NCBI GenBank assembly: GCA_951394405.1
Contig: OX596338.1
Span: 3,968,001-4,032,000, forward strand
Origin: Coprinellus micaceus
Taxonomy: Eukaryota; Basidiomycota; Agaricomycetes; Agaricales; Psathyrellaceae
Length of the DNA: 64,000 nt
Direction: 5' to 3'
The notes beneath the pieces are model-generated. The model was not told the origin of the DNA, made no database searches, and was given only the letters and a program-made list of their open reading frames with translations. The position numbers were made by a program, and so were the translations under genes. This document shows positions 11,886 to 23,300 of the stretch, one piece after another (position 1 is the first letter of the stretch; each line of letters starts with the position of its first letter).

Positions 11886-13433
11886 TTACCAGAAGACGGT
11901 CGGGACTGCGGTTCTATCATCTACTGATGCTCTTGTTACGATAGTCCCCAAATTCCCAATTAAAACAATCCTGCAAACATGGATCAGGACCCACGCACAC
12001 AGTATGTAAATAAACACGATGCTCACCGTGCAAACACCGTCAGTGCCTTCGACCTCACCTGCGGGCAAAGGTCTTGGAAGGATCCCCGTCTTCGTCTTCG
12101 GATCCTCATCTTTGTCCTTACCACCCCACCCTGGCCAGCCCCACCGGCGTCGGAAGGAAGCCAGCAATCCGTCCTCTCCTCCCTCAGACTCATCCGGCCA
12201 CTCGGAATTCTCGCTCAACAGGTGGTCAATGACGAACTTGATGCCGTGGTTGCGGACGTCCACAGACCACCCCAGCTGGCTCACGGTGTCGAGTCGGATG
12301 ACCTGACCAAGGTGACACCGAGTCTCCATCGCGAAGCCGCCGAGGGCGCAGCTCGACGAGACACCGGTGCACGCACCCATGGGGATCGGGTCGCCGGTGT
12401 GGTAGAAGTGCGTTACGTGCTGCGTCGACGGCGGGGAGGGGAGGTGGAGCCGAATAGCTGCGAGTTTCTCTGCGGGTGCTTCGAATGCGACGACTGGGGC
12501 GCCGAAGGTGACGCCGATGAGTGAGGCGAGGGATCCACCCAGCGAATGTCCCGCCAGCCAGATGTTGGCGTTGGGATACATGTAGCTGACATTGGTGTAC
12601 AAGTTCTGAAGGCAAATTAGCATGACTCTGGAAATCTGGGGAACGCACTCACCAAGCCCACTGGGTAGAACAGATCCTCCTTGCCCACGAGAGCATCCTG
12701 CACACACTGATTGTCGCACTTGTACGACCCTTCGTAGCAGCCGCAGACAGTAGACCATGTGGGCCCCACCCGAGCGCAGCAGCACGAAAACAGCAGGTTG
12801 TCGTTCTGCTTGTCTTTGCCCGTGCTCGGACCACCTCCACCAACTAGCCACCCAGCCGAGGTGCCCTTGATAGAGATCACCACCGTCGAGTTGTCCGTCG
12901 ACACAAAGACGTGCCCCCGCATGCCGTCGTCCCCGGGTAGCCATCCATGAGGCGTGGACTGCGAACCGAGTCAGCGGATACTCGAGGTGCCAATGACTAC
13001 TGCGCACCTTATCCCAGCCCCGGTCTTCTAAATCGTACCATTCTGTCGTGTTGTCGGGGTAGTACGTGTTGAAGGCCATGTACGCGAATTGCAGCAGGTC
13101 GTCGCGTGTCGTTACGTCGGGACCTTCGATTTCCTCGTCCCACCAATCCAACGCCATATTCATCCCCTGCTTCATGCTCATTTGTCGGGCTGCCAGGAAC
13201 GCCCCATGGGAGGAAGGCCGTGGTACCCTCATTCGCCGTCGAGGCACTCGGTAAAGGTTTCCTTGAGCGAGGCCATTCGAAGGGCTGACGTCCGAGAATA
13301 CCACTCGAGAGCTGTTCGTTAGGCCATGCTGGTGCCGCAGTTCAAAGGCTAATGGAGGCGGTTCGTGAGGTACTGAGGACCATAGAAACGTCGTTACGAG
13401 TGATTGAATAGCAAGTGGTAGGTTCAATAGCAT
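11886..13433 (-). CDS. ATG15: ATG15 autophagic-body phospholipase/lipase
   Basis: Three exons (13433-13008, 12958-12653, 12605-11886). The ATG chosen gives a hydrophobic N-terminus (MLLNLPLAIQSLVTTFLW), as expected for the membrane or signal anchor that routes Atg15 through the ER to the vacuole. The central region has STPHGWLPGDDGMRGHVF, VVISIKGTSAGW and a cysteine-rich stretch around CYEGSYKCDNQC. Exon 3 has the lipase nucleophile motif GHSLGG in IWLAGHSLGGSLASL. It is followed by the Atg15 landmark HVTHFYHTGDPIPMGACTG (candidate catalytic Asp) and, near NHGIKFVIDHLL, the candidate catalytic His. The family disassembles autophagic bodies and other lipid vesicles in the vacuole. A second hydrophobic segment (SIVFIYILCAWVLIHVCRIV) lies near the C-terminus, which is unusual. 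Confidence 0.9.
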   Translation of the reverse strand: MLLNLPLAIQSLVTTFLWSSVPHEPPPLAFELRHQHGLTNSSRVVFSDVSPSNGLAQGNLYRVPRRRMRVPRPSSHGAFLAARQMSMKQGMNMALDWWDEEIEGPDVTTRDDLLQFAYMAFNTYYPDNTTEWYDLEDRGWDKVRSSHWHLEYPLTRFAVHASWMATRGRRHAGARLCVDGQLDGGDLYQGHLGWVASWWRWSEHGQRQAERQPAVFVLLRSGGAHMVYCLRLLRRVVQVRQSVCAGCSRGQGGSVLPSGLGECVPQISRVMLICLQNLYTNVSYMYPNANIWLAGHSLGGSLASLIGVTFGAPVVAFEAPAEKLAAIRLHLPSPPSTQHVTHFYHTGDPIPMGACTGVSSSCALGGFAMETRCHLGQVIRLDTVSQLGWSVDVRNHGIKFVIDHLLSENSEWPDESEGGEDGLLASFRRRWGWPGWGGKDKDEDPKTKTGILPRPLPAGEVEGTDGVCTVSIVFIYILCAWVLIHVCRIVLIGNLGTIVTRASVDDRTAVPTVFW

Positions 13434-13918
13434 CGTAGCATGTCGAAGTGCGAAAGGGAGCCTAAGGGAGGAAGGAGTCACGGTATAACCTTGGTGCAAC
13501 CCCAAACCGTTGAACCGAACTCAACGGCGCTGAGCCGTGCCACGTGCCATGTGGTCACTCCGTTCGAAACCCCGATAGGGGCGGGCGCCTATTGAGTTCA
13601 CATCTCCTCCAGGGGGAATTCGTGTTCTTTCATGACTGCTTTACACCCATACAAAAGGCCTATGGCAAAACCTGGAAATGTGGGCGCTTGCTTGAGATCG
13701 TCGGCGTTCCTTCTAAGTTCGGCCGGTGTCCGGCTTGACAACCCATCAGTGATTGTGCCATGATTGGGCCTATTGTGGGGGTATATAAGGGAAGGCGATG
13801 CGATTCCGAGGACCCAAGCTGGCTTCCCCTCCTCCTCGCGTTGATCGCAGCCGTTGAACGGTTACAGGCCCCCCACACGCAGAATTCGCTGATATAACCC
13901 ACATTCTAGTCAAGCAAT
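13434..13918. other. Divergent spacer, ATG15 and R3 promoters
   Basis: About 485 bases between the divergent ATG15 and R3 start codons, containing the R3 TATA box. No gene seen. Confidence 0.5.
13782..13788 (+). promoter_or_regulatory. TATA box of R3
   Basis: TATATAAGG begins about 135 bases before the R3 start codon, matching R2 and R5 in sequence and spacing. Confidence 0.6.
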
Positions 13919-14719
13919 ATGGTTCATTTCAAGAAATCCTCCGTTCTGCTGTTCGCTGCTCTGTTTGCTTCTGCAAGTTCTCGTGTTGTGGGCACCGGCG
14001 CTTATTCTGGGTTGACTGTGTAAGTCATCGCAAAGCCCAGCCGCAGAATTTTTGACTGACGTGGTACTCAAGGCGCGACCTCCTTGAGCACGAGGTATTC
14101 TCTCGGTCTCTCGAGGATTACGACTCTCTCATCACTCGAGATGATATTGAGGAACTCTTCGGTCGTCACATCGACACAGACCTCGAGGACCTATCTGAGC
14201 GTCATTACGAAGACCTCTACGTGAGGCACCCGGATCACTTTGTCAATTTCTTCGAGAGTGTTGGTAGCATTGTGAAGAGAGCTGCGCACGACTACTGGCA
14301 GCACATGATTCGCAAGTGAGTGCAACCCAATGGTTTGCGGAGCTCGATACGGAGATCTCTGACCGGGCCCTACAGAGCTCACATTATCGTTGGTAAAGAG
14401 GCCAAGAAAGACGAATTGGAGTTCCTTCCCCGGGAACTTGAGAAACCCAAGCCAGCCCCCATGTTCTCGTCGACCCGTTGGTTCGGAGAGGCGTTGTAAG
14501 TCTATCACTCCTATTCTTCCAGCGCCGGTCCTCATTCATCCCACCAGAAACAAACTGAGAGACTCGTGGCTGCCCAAGGACCACCCGCCACCGAACATCG
14601 ACCCGACTCAGTTCCAATCTCGAGAAGAATTTGACGATGATACGTGGGTGAGGGAGCTGTTCGACGAGTGGCAGGAGTACAATGAGCGCGACTGGGAAGA
14701 TCTTGACGAACTGGACTAA
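13919..14719 (+). CDS. R3: secreted arginine-punctuated acidic protein (211 aa)
   Basis: Four exons (13919-14019, 14073-14315, 14376-14495, 14548-14719) join in frame through short GT-AG introns. Exon 1 is a signal peptide (MVHFKKSSVLLFAALFASAS). Exon 2 begins with the acidic modules shared with the other R genes: RDLLEHEVFSRSLEDYD, then ITRDDIEELFGRHIDTDLED and LSERHYEDLYVRH. A more hydrophobic stretch, FVNFFESVGSIVKR, ends in KR and may be a released peptide or a folded helix. Exons 3 and 4 are lysine/proline-rich, then acidic and tryptophan-bearing, ending NERDWEDLDELD. No conserved enzyme domain. A secreted precursor is the best guess. Confidence 0.75.
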
Positions 14720-15101
14720 AACATATGTAATATCTGCCCTCATCAGCTGTCTGCATCGAGTATTGTATGCTCATCTGCACCTATTTCTTGGTTCTGAGGC
14801 GTGGAGCACATCGGGAAATTTCTCTCAACGGTAAGCTGTACCTCGCGATTCAATCTGGTCAATTCTTTCGTGTGCAACTCCCGCCCCACACTAGTATACG
14901 CCCTGGCGTTGCCTTCTAGCCATCCTTATAAGATGTCGTGGCCTTAAAATTGGTGTGTGCCTATAGAATCAAAGCATTCGCCCAACATAGGCTTGGAGTG
15001 ACTAACTTGAATTTTATTGCAATTCACGGGGTTCCACGCGCACAGACCAGGCGCCTTTCTCCTCGTGCCACCACCATCGCTCGCCTTCAAAGACCACTCT
15101 C
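14720..15101. other. Intergenic spacer
   Basis: About 380 bases between R3 and the F-box gene. No distinct element seen. Confidence 0.5.
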
Positions 15102-17282
15102 ATGCCAGCCACCCAGGTCCGAGATTTACCTCCAGAAATACTTCTGAAAGTCTTCCTTGCGTTCCTTGGCCCCCGATCTGACACGCGCGGCGGTGTCGAG
15201 GATCTTTATCGACGACGAAGACCGGTTCTCCTCACCCACATCTGCCGGGAATGGAGGGCCTACGCACTGAGCTACCCCTTTCTGTGGACTGACATTCAGA
15301 TCCATGGAACCTCGGAACTCTTCCTTTCGTTTTTCGAGCGGTCACATCCTCTACCCGTCGACCTAACAGTCAGAGCCAGCACTTATCGATCGTGCTCGAG
15401 GATTACATATCCTCTTCACGACAAGCTCAAATCCTTGGGCGAGAAGCATCTTCGTAGAATCCGCTCTATCGCGATGCTAGGCATGCATCGCCAAGCTATC
15501 TGCGATGTTCTGGCTGCAGTGGACGGGATGGCTCTGCCTGCTCTCGAGGCGCTCAGCCTCCGGGGGAGGGAGCCCGCAGATATCGCCCACGGCACTCATA
15601 TACCTTTCCTGACCCACGCAAACTCGATCCTCTCTGTCACGCTTTCCAACTTCTGCATCTCGTGCATTCCATGTCAGCAAAATTTGACCACATTGGAGCT
15701 CCTCACCTTTCCTCCGGGGTTCGGCGCAACCGCTCTTCGAGGCCTCATCGAATCATTTCCGGCTCTCAACACCCTAGTCATTGGCAACATGCAAGGCGCC
15801 TGGGAACAAGATGTCCTCCCACAAGTAGAACCCCCAATCATCAGCGCCCCAAACCTCAAAACCCTGGTTGTCACCCCACAGGCTGTCTCCTCCCGCTTTT
15901 CGTGGGGCGCCGATATCCACCAACCCTGCACCCCCTTTTGCCACTGCACATTCCGCAATCTCATCGCAGAGAATCTCGAATACCTGGAGGTCTCCGGAAG
16001 GAGTGGTGGGCAAGCTTTATCCCATCTCGTCGCTTTCCTGAAGCTCCGGACCCAGGACAAAGACAAGCCCCCACTCAGGCTCATGCTCAATGGTATTGAG
16101 GACATTGGGCCTGTGCGCGATATTCCCCGGCATCTCTTCCTCCACCTGGCCCCCTTAACGTTCGCCGATCAGCCCAGCCTCTACACCTTCACCAAGGAAT
16201 TTCTTGGTGCCGTTCTCTACTTTCCGACGTCCGAGCACTCGACCAGCGCATTCGACATCGCTGGGGAATATCACCAGGTCCCAGAAACCCGCTCGGCGTT
16301 CAAGCCCGTCCGGTCACAGGAGGGTCCGAGAGAGCCGCTGTTTGACCCGCTCTTCATCCCGCGCCCGTTCGAGAACGACCTCGCGTATGAAACATATTGG
16401 GGGCCACCAATAGGTACGGTGCCTGACATTTTTGGTATTCTTGAGAGCGATCCACGGGGTGACACCGACCTAGATTCTGATGAAATCGTTTATCCATATG
16501 GATGGCAGGAGGACGATGAAGAAGACGAGGAGTACGAGGAGTACGACCCATGGAATGACTGGGATCCCGAGGAGGATGGGGTACCGTTGCAATACGACGA
16601 TGACCCCGATCTGTTCGAAGACAACGGAGAACCAGATGGCCAACTGCTCGATGACGAAGGCGCGGAGAACATATACCCACACGAATCGAGCGAGGACGAA
16701 GGCCCTACATTTGGGGATTACCTCCAAACGGGGGTCACGGTGATATATCATGACGAGGACGCTTTCGGGTACGACGAGCAAACAGACGTAATCTATCATG
16801 ACGGAGATACCGCCGACTACTATGTCGAGACAGGGGTGCTGTACACCGATGAAGGCGAAGAGCCTCCTGTAGAGGATGAACAGGCCGGTCTAACATATCA
16901 CGGTGAGGGCGAGTACCACGACCATGGCCCCGAGATCCACGAGAATCATTGGCTTGATGAGGGAGTCCAGCTCGAAGAGGACCATGGAAACGAACATGAG
17001 GAGGGGGTTTATGAAGAAGGCGGCGCGATGGGGGACGACGTATACCAAGAAGATGTCGCAGAGTATATCTACCCATTCGAGGCGGAGGTTCAGGACTATA
17101 GGGATGCTGATGACCACGGAGATGTTGTGAGTGATGATTCAGGGGCTGGAGGTGGGGGGTACCAAAGCCCTGGCCCCGGAGATGACCATTCGGACTACGA
17201 TTATGATTCTGTGGGAGGAGGAGGATACAGTGACGATTATGGATACTTCAGCGACGGCTATGGCTACGGCAGTGACTACTAG
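15102..17282 (+). CDS. F-box protein with long acidic tail (726 aa)
   Basis: Single exon. The F-box lies at residues about 6-65: RDLPPEILLKVFLAF, then LTHICREWRAYALSYPFLWTDI, the agaricomycete F-box-like pattern. These proteins usually bring substrates to SCF ubiquitin ligases. The middle has leucine-rich-repeat-like strands (TTLELLTFPPGF, NLKTLVVTPQ, NLEYLEVSGRSG). From about residue 440 the protein becomes a long acidic, tyrosine-rich, low-complexity tail with repeated [VT]IYHD[EG]D-type units, finishing in a G/Y/D/S stretch. The tail has no hydrophobic core and is probably disordered. A shorter, frameshifted paralogue is at 23745-24754. Confidence 0.8.
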   Translation: MPATQVRDLPPEILLKVFLAFLGPRSDTRGGVEDLYRRRRPVLLTHICREWRAYALSYPFLWTDIQIHGTSELFLSFFERSHPLPVDLTVRASTYRSCSRITYPLHDKLKSLGEKHLRRIRSIAMLGMHRQAICDVLAAVDGMALPALEALSLRGREPADIAHGTHIPFLTHANSILSVTLSNFCISCIPCQQNLTTLELLTFPPGFGATALRGLIESFPALNTLVIGNMQGAWEQDVLPQVEPPIISAPNLKTLVVTPQAVSSRFSWGADIHQPCTPFCHCTFRNLIAENLEYLEVSGRSGGQALSHLVAFLKLRTQDKDKPPLRLMLNGIEDIGPVRDIPRHLFLHLAPLTFADQPSLYTFTKEFLGAVLYFPTSEHSTSAFDIAGEYHQVPETRSAFKPVRSQEGPREPLFDPLFIPRPFENDLAYETYWGPPIGTVPDIFGILESDPRGDTDLDSDEIVYPYGWQEDDEEDEEYEEYDPWNDWDPEEDGVPLQYDDDPDLFEDNGEPDGQLLDDEGAENIYPHESSEDEGPTFGDYLQTGVTVIYHDEDAFGYDEQTDVIYHDGDTADYYVETGVLYTDEGEEPPVEDEQAGLTYHGEGEYHDHGPEIHENHWLDEGVQLEEDHGNEHEEGVYEEGGAMGDDVYQEDVAEYIYPFEAEVQDYRDADDHGDVVSDDSGAGGGGYQSPGPGDDHSDYDYDSVGGGGYSDDYGYFSDGYGYGSDY

Positions 17283-17503
17283 ATTTGATACCTTCGACTT
17301 TCGAAACTGTCGTAAAATATATCACAACGGACTCACTAAGGTAGTGTTATCCTAACCCTTGAGAGATATACTTGCGGGCCGATAGCGAAGGTTCCACAAC
17401 GTCGTCCCCAGAGTTCAAATAAGCGCCAGTCAAAGCAACCCTCCGGCAACTCAAGTAAACACCATAGATCTTGGATTGATTTCGTCCTTTCCCTCTAACC
17501 ATC

Positions 17504-18756
17504 ATGTCGAGTCTCAAGCGTAAGGGCGGCGACAACCACGGCGCTGCGAGGAAGAAGAAATACCGTTCGGTAGGTTACATCTGTCATCTCCCTTGGAGGT
17601 GTTCCTCATCGGGCGGCTATCACAGGATGGCACGGCGATTTGGTCGAAGAGACATATCGACGGACCTGGAGTCTGGATCAGCTGTAAGCTGTACTCTTTT
17701 TCCTCCAGGGAAAGGATCTTTCAACATCATTAATAGGCGTTAAGGGAAAGGAGAAGGCCACAGTAGGCGAGATGTACGATCTCTTCGAGTCGGTATGCCT
17801 ACCCCCAATAGCGGAGTATTTCTCACCTGAGAAGGGTCCAGGTTGCAGCAGAGATTTGGCCAGTGGAAGATACAGCCAAGGACGGTGACGACTCTGACGA
17901 CGAGACGGGGTTGAGCATCGAAGACCAAATCAAGAAGGAAATGTCTGAAATGAAGAAACCGAGAGCAGAACAGAGATTCGGTACGTCGTGTGATCATAGC
18001 CTCTGATGCATCGTACTGAGGAAGGCATAGCCAATTGCCAAACGGATACCCCTTGCGGTGGGTTCGCTTTCGATAAGAGGCGGTGACGGGACTGAATGGA
18101 TCTGCAGTCATCTTCATCTCATGTAAACCGCCAGTCGACCCTGTTGAGTTGGTCGTGAAGTACGTCGACTCTGTGGAAAAGACCGGTGCTTCCAGGTCGA
18201 GGTGAGCCCACCATAACCTGCCGTTCTATCTATACTGACCCGATTCAGATACGCCCATCGCCTTGTGCCTGTGTCTGGGACGTGCTCTGCCAGCTTGAAC
18301 GAGATGAAGGGCCTCTGTGAGAAGGTCTTCAAGGCATTTTTCGATGAGGAGGAGGAGGGGAAGACATTCACAGTAATTAAACCATAAGTTCGGATTGAAT
18401 CTAGGCTTACCGTCCTTCAGTATAAAATCGAGCTCCGCGTTCGAAACCACACTACCCTCTCTCGCCCTGCAATCATCCAGCACGTTGCGTCCTGGGTTCC
18501 AGAGGGTCACAAAGTCGCCCTCGACAATCCCGAGATCTTCATTCTAATCGAGATATTCAAGGTATGTGCTTATACTTCGAACTCTGGGTCAACGGCTGAC
18601 CACGCAATGCAGAGCGTATGCGGTGTTTCCATCGTCCGAGACTACTACAAGTACTCCAAGTTCAACGTACTCGAATTAGCCAACAAATTTAACGCGAAAA
18701 GCATTGGAGAACCCGAACAACGGGGGGAGGAGAAAGTCAAGGGACCGGAATCATAG
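17504..18756 (+). CDS. TAN1: TAN1-type THUMP protein for tRNA acetylation (282 aa)
   Basis: Nine exons (17504-17569, 17626-17683, 17737-17792, 17842-17980, 18031-18057, 18108-18201, 18249-18372, 18421-18561, 18613-18756) sum to 283 codons including stop. The N-terminus has the family's AIWSKRHIDGPGVWISCVKG stretch. An acidic linker is followed by the THUMP domain: VIFISCKPPVDPVELV, RYAHRLVPVSGTC, YKIELRVRNHTTL, and the closing CGVSIVRDYYKYSKFNVLELA. Tan1/THUMPD1 works with the acetyltransferase Kre33/NAT10 to make N4-acetylcytidine at position 12 of leucine and serine tRNAs, with the THUMP domain binding tRNA. Its stop codon overlaps the 3' end of the convergent BTB gene. Confidence 0.9.
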
Positions 18757-19952
18757 GCCAGGGAAGAAGTCTTCCAAGGAATCGAACAGCGTCTGCCGAA
18801 CCTCTCCCACCCAACGGTCCCACTCTCCATTACACCTCTCACATAACCCACCGTCTTGCACTTTCGCGCTGAAGTTGTCCCCCAGCGTCTGTAATGGATC
18901 CCAATTCTTCCCGATTTTCTCCTGGATTACAGGGAGCCGCGACGTCACTATGTCACGGCACGCCAAACTCTCCGAGGTCCCATCGTCTTCGTCGTGGATG
19001 TATTCGTCCAGATCGAGCTCCTCAAACACCTCCCCAATCCAACTGAGCATACTCTTCCTTCCTGCTGCGGACTTGCACTTGTCCCCCTCACTTACAAACC
19101 TCGCCATCACGCTCCGTAGCCTCAGCGCATCGGCACGGCGTTTCTGCCTAGACGATCCCATGGCCCGGGATACCCGGGAGAGGTGGTAGAACACAACTGG
19201 AAGGATGTCTCGGAGTTCTTCGTGCTGGCGCGCGACGAGGATGACGAAGGCAGGCTCGGGGGCGAAGACGTCCATTGAGCTGCGCGGAGAGGCTTCCCAC
19301 CGTCGATAGAACACGAGTTCGCGCTCATCCCAGGCCGCGAGGTCGGTGGGCCAGTCCTGTCTGATCAGGGAAAAAATGCAATGCTTCAGGTCGTGCATCT
19401 TGAATTTATCGGCGAGTTTGAGTGTCCCCTTGTGCAGGTGCGCGATGCTGCTGAAGTCGGGTTGGAAATACCTACGATCGGTTGTGGTGTGAGGCTCATG
19501 CTACCGACTACACCTCTCTCTGGAAGATGGGTTCGGGTAACTTACATCTTTATGTCATATATCCATGCCATGATCTTCTCGGTATCTTGATCGCTTTCAT
19601 TTAGAAGGAACTTCGGAGCAGTGTCTGGGTTATCGTCCTCCCATTTTCCTACCGCCCCGGGAGGTAGTGTTGTGAATGCCCTTAAGAGCTCGGGGTATTT
19701 TTCAAGTTTCCTTCGATGGACACGGAAGACGTATGTCCAGCCCTCCTGGTTTTCTGGGCAATGAAAGACCATGTCGCCGTCGTCGCGCCAGATGCCGTCG
19801 CGCCAAAGGGGCCCTTGTTCCTCTTCGACTGATACGTCTGAGCCACCCTCATTGTCATCGTCGCTTTCGTGATACGAAAGTTCCTCGTCAGATTCGTCGT
19901 CGTCGTCGCCGTCGTTGTCACTTTCGGACTCATCATGATAGTCGCTGATCAT
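18751..19952 (-). CDS. BTB/POZ-like domain protein
   Basis: Two exons: exon 1 from 19952 with a donor just after YDIKM (ATG with GTAAGT), exon 2 starting YFQPDFSSIAHLHKG and ending FFPGL. The first 45 residues are an acidic D/E/S run. A BTB-like core follows: DMVFHCPENQEGWTYVFRVH, then RRKLEKYPELLRAF, and after the splice HLHKGTLKLADKFKMHDLK, the usual end of agaricomycete BTB folds. The C-terminal part is helical and ends with a CERCNGEW motif. BTB proteins act as dimerisation modules or Cullin-3 adaptors; the partner here is unknown. The TGA at 18751-18753 lies inside the last exon of TAN1. Confidence 0.7.
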
Positions 19953-20301
19953 CGTGCCGCCAAGGCAGACAACTGCAAGTTGAGTGGTGGAAGAGGTGGG
20001 AGGCTGGTATTGTGGTTCGATGAAGGCAAGTTGAAGGTAGCGTTCGCAGGTGTGTAAGCTGGGGGATCAAGTCTTCGGCACATGGTGAGACTTCTTCATC
20101 AATACGAGGTCGGCGCCTACCGAGTCGAGGGATTGACTCAGGAACAAAGGGTTGGGCTCATCTGAAACATATATATTATTCAATAGCAAAAGATTGACTC
20201 GAAACTCCTTGACAGAGAACAGAAAACCAGCGGAAGGGTCAAATAAATTCGTTAGTAACAAAGCCTCGTGGGCGAGAGCGGTCGCGAAAGGCGCGTGGTG
20301 A
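19953..20301. other. Intergenic spacer
   Basis: About 350 bases between the BTB start codon and the 3' end of the Rap1-like gene. Nothing recognised. Confidence 0.5.
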
Positions 20302-23300
20302 TCACTCCTCTTCCGAATCCTCAAGCGCCTCGTCGTAATAGTCGTCCAAGCGAAACGGCTTCTCCTCCCCTTCCTTGAGCTTCTGCAGAACAATCTGACA
20401 CAACAGCATATGGTGTGCAGCAAGTATCCCCGGATCCTGCTTGGCCTCCCATGCGGCCATCTCGTGTTTGTTTGCCCGGTTCACGGTGTTCGCGAAATGG
20501 GCCAACTGACGCTGCAGGTCTCGGTCGGTTGGATTGAGCTGCGAGAAGATGTATTGCGGGTGAAGGGACTTTTGATTTTCGGTGTCAGGTGCCTCCCCGT
20601 CAGCGGGGTTCGTGTCAGAGTCGGTCTCCGGAACTTCCTCAGCCTCTGCACGGTTGCTGTGCCTGTCTTCTTGGTTATCGTCCATGTCCATGTCCACGCC
20701 GATGTTAGTGTCATGGCCTTCGTCGTCATCCTGGTTGAACCGGTCAAAAAGTTCCTCCTCAACCTCGTCAGGAGACGTCCCCCTTTCCATACCCCCGAAC
20801 AGGTCCTCGTACTTGTCCTCCAAATCATCCCCCTCCTCATACAGCTCCTCTTCGTCGTCATATTCCCTTGGCGGAGAGCTAGGCGGCAAGCTCTCCTGGT
20901 CAATCGACTTCCTTGCCTTGAGGGGTGAGGAGGAGTACTGGTTCAAATCGATCTGGGGTGGTGAACGCTCCTGGGATCCGGGCGGTGACAGCCCCAGCAT
21001 GGAACCAGGAGCTTGCGAATAAGGCATTATGTGAGTCCTGTGCTGCCGGGCGTACTTTCCCGCTCTAGATCGTCGAGGGGCTGAGTACTCCTCCACGGTG
21101 AGAGCGTACTTGTCCACCTCTTCATCAGGGATGGGACGGATCGTGAGCGACTGTCTGGGTCCGTTCGATCGACGGGGTCGGGGTTGTTGGAGTGCGCTGA
21201 TCGACGGGGTCTCTGCGTCGTCCCGCAACTCATCGACGGGACCGCCTTCTACCCTCTCGTCTTCGTTCTCACCCTCCTCTTCATCGCTTTCATCGTCAAG
21301 AAACTCACTGAGCAGAGCCCGACCCGCAGCGTCCGCCTCGTCCCTAAGCCTCGACAAAAACGCTTGCGTTTTGTCCAAGTCTTGCAGCCTGCCGTATGCT
21401 CCAGAGGCCACCGAAGAATCGAATCCGTACCGCTTCGCTAGGTCCCCCAGCAACTTCTGTCGCCCGGCCATCTCGAACAGCTCCATGTCGCGTATGGCTG
21501 CAGAGCTTGAGCGACGCGAGCCCTGCGGCAGGAGGGAATCTCGCCGAGGAGGCGCAATGCTACCCCTTCTTGAAGAGCCTCTGCTAGTCGTTGAGGTGGA
21601 TGACTGGCGCCGGGAGCGGGAAGCAGCACTACCGGAGACGTCCTTCAAGTCAATGTGAGGTATGGGAGCCTGGGACATCCGATGAATTTGTAGCTTTCGT
21701 CGGAGGTCGCTACTGTGAGTTTTTGCGGTTGGCTGAGGTGCAGGCTTATTTTCAGTGAAAACGTCCTCCGTTTCACCCTCACCATCGCTTGGAAGAGCCC
21801 CTGCATCTCCTTCCGACCCCCGGCGATGGAGAGAGGGTTCCCGGCTCCTGGGGTCATGAGGCCGAGGGAAACTGCGAGATGCGGTGATGGGTCGAGATGG
21901 GCGATTCTTCTTGTCGTCCGAGACGCCTGACTGCCCCTTGGCATCGCCGTTTTCCTTTTGAGGGTGCAGGCTGGCAGAGATCGGCTTGTTGAGAGAGGCC
22001 ACCTTAATTGGGGGTGGATTCCTCGTAGCAGAGCCATGTGCCGACTGAGCTGAAGCTGAAGTGTGGTTCTTGACGTGTTTAGCCCGGGATCCTGAGGAAG
22101 GAGTTTCTTGGGTTAGGTCTATGACCTCGTCGATGGACTGGTAAGGTCCTGGTGGTAGCTGATTTTTTGAAGAAGATGGCATGGCGTTAACGTGTTGCTG
22201 TGCTCGTTTACCACGGGAGGACGACGAAGGGGAGGCCAAAGGTCTGGAGCTTGAAGGAGTCCCAGTCGCATTCGCGCGTACGGGGATCTTTGGAGGTGGC
22301 ATCATTTCAGCGGATGGGGCCGGGGCAGCAGCAGCAACAGAGGACGTAGGCCGCTTAGCTTGGCTCCTCTGCCTCACGGGTGGCCAGCTCGAACCGGTGC
22401 TAAGAGTGTTCCGAAAGGGGCCCTCGATGTATTTGGGTGGTTGTCTACGTGGCGAAGACGATGGAGGTTGAGAGACAGGGGGAGTATGAGCAGGAGGGCT
22501 CGAAATGAATGGATCCTCGTCGACAATCTTCTTCCGCGGTAGCAGTCGCAGCGTAGGCTGCGAGGGCTTCGTTACATTGCTTGTCGTGGTACTGGTCTGC
22601 GCCGTCTTGCTGGCTGTGAACGCGCTAGGTCGTTGGGATGTCGAGGGAGGCTTCTCTCTGTCGCACATCTTCAGGTGAAGCCCCCGAATAAACACTGCAA
22701 ACTCACTTTTCACCAGCTTTCCCCGCTTTAGCAATTGTCGACTCTTCATCTTTTCTTTCACCTCGGCGGTTGGGTGGGGCCCTTACACCTTCCTGAGAGC
22801 TCTCTTCCACCCTCTCGGGGCGGCGCTGAGTCGAAGGTAGCCGCCTATCTTGTTGTTGAAGTTCTTCCTCGTCCTCGCTATCGGTGAAGAGCGACCCCCC
22901 TTTGCGCTGTTTGGGCTGTGACTTCGAAGACTCTGCGACTGCATTCGACCATGGCCTTGAACGCTTCGCATTGTGCAGTTCCTCTGCAGTTCCGCTAGCC
23001 TTTCTCTTGCTTCCTGTCGATTGCGCTGGACGCGAGGTCTTGTCTTGGACAGACTCCCCAAACCACCCGTTCTTGACTTGGAGTTTTTCAATTTTAGCGT
23101 CGTACGTCGCTGCGTTCCTCTTGTATTGGTCTCGCCATGACTGCCATGTATGGCGTCGACTCCAAGGCCATCGACCTTCTGCCTATCACATCCTCTGTCA
23201 GAACCACGAGCCCACAAATCAGGAAGGATGCTGACATTTTCAACCAGATCCGTGTAGAATTTGTTTCCCATACGTCCGATGCTAGAGTTCGAATATCGTC

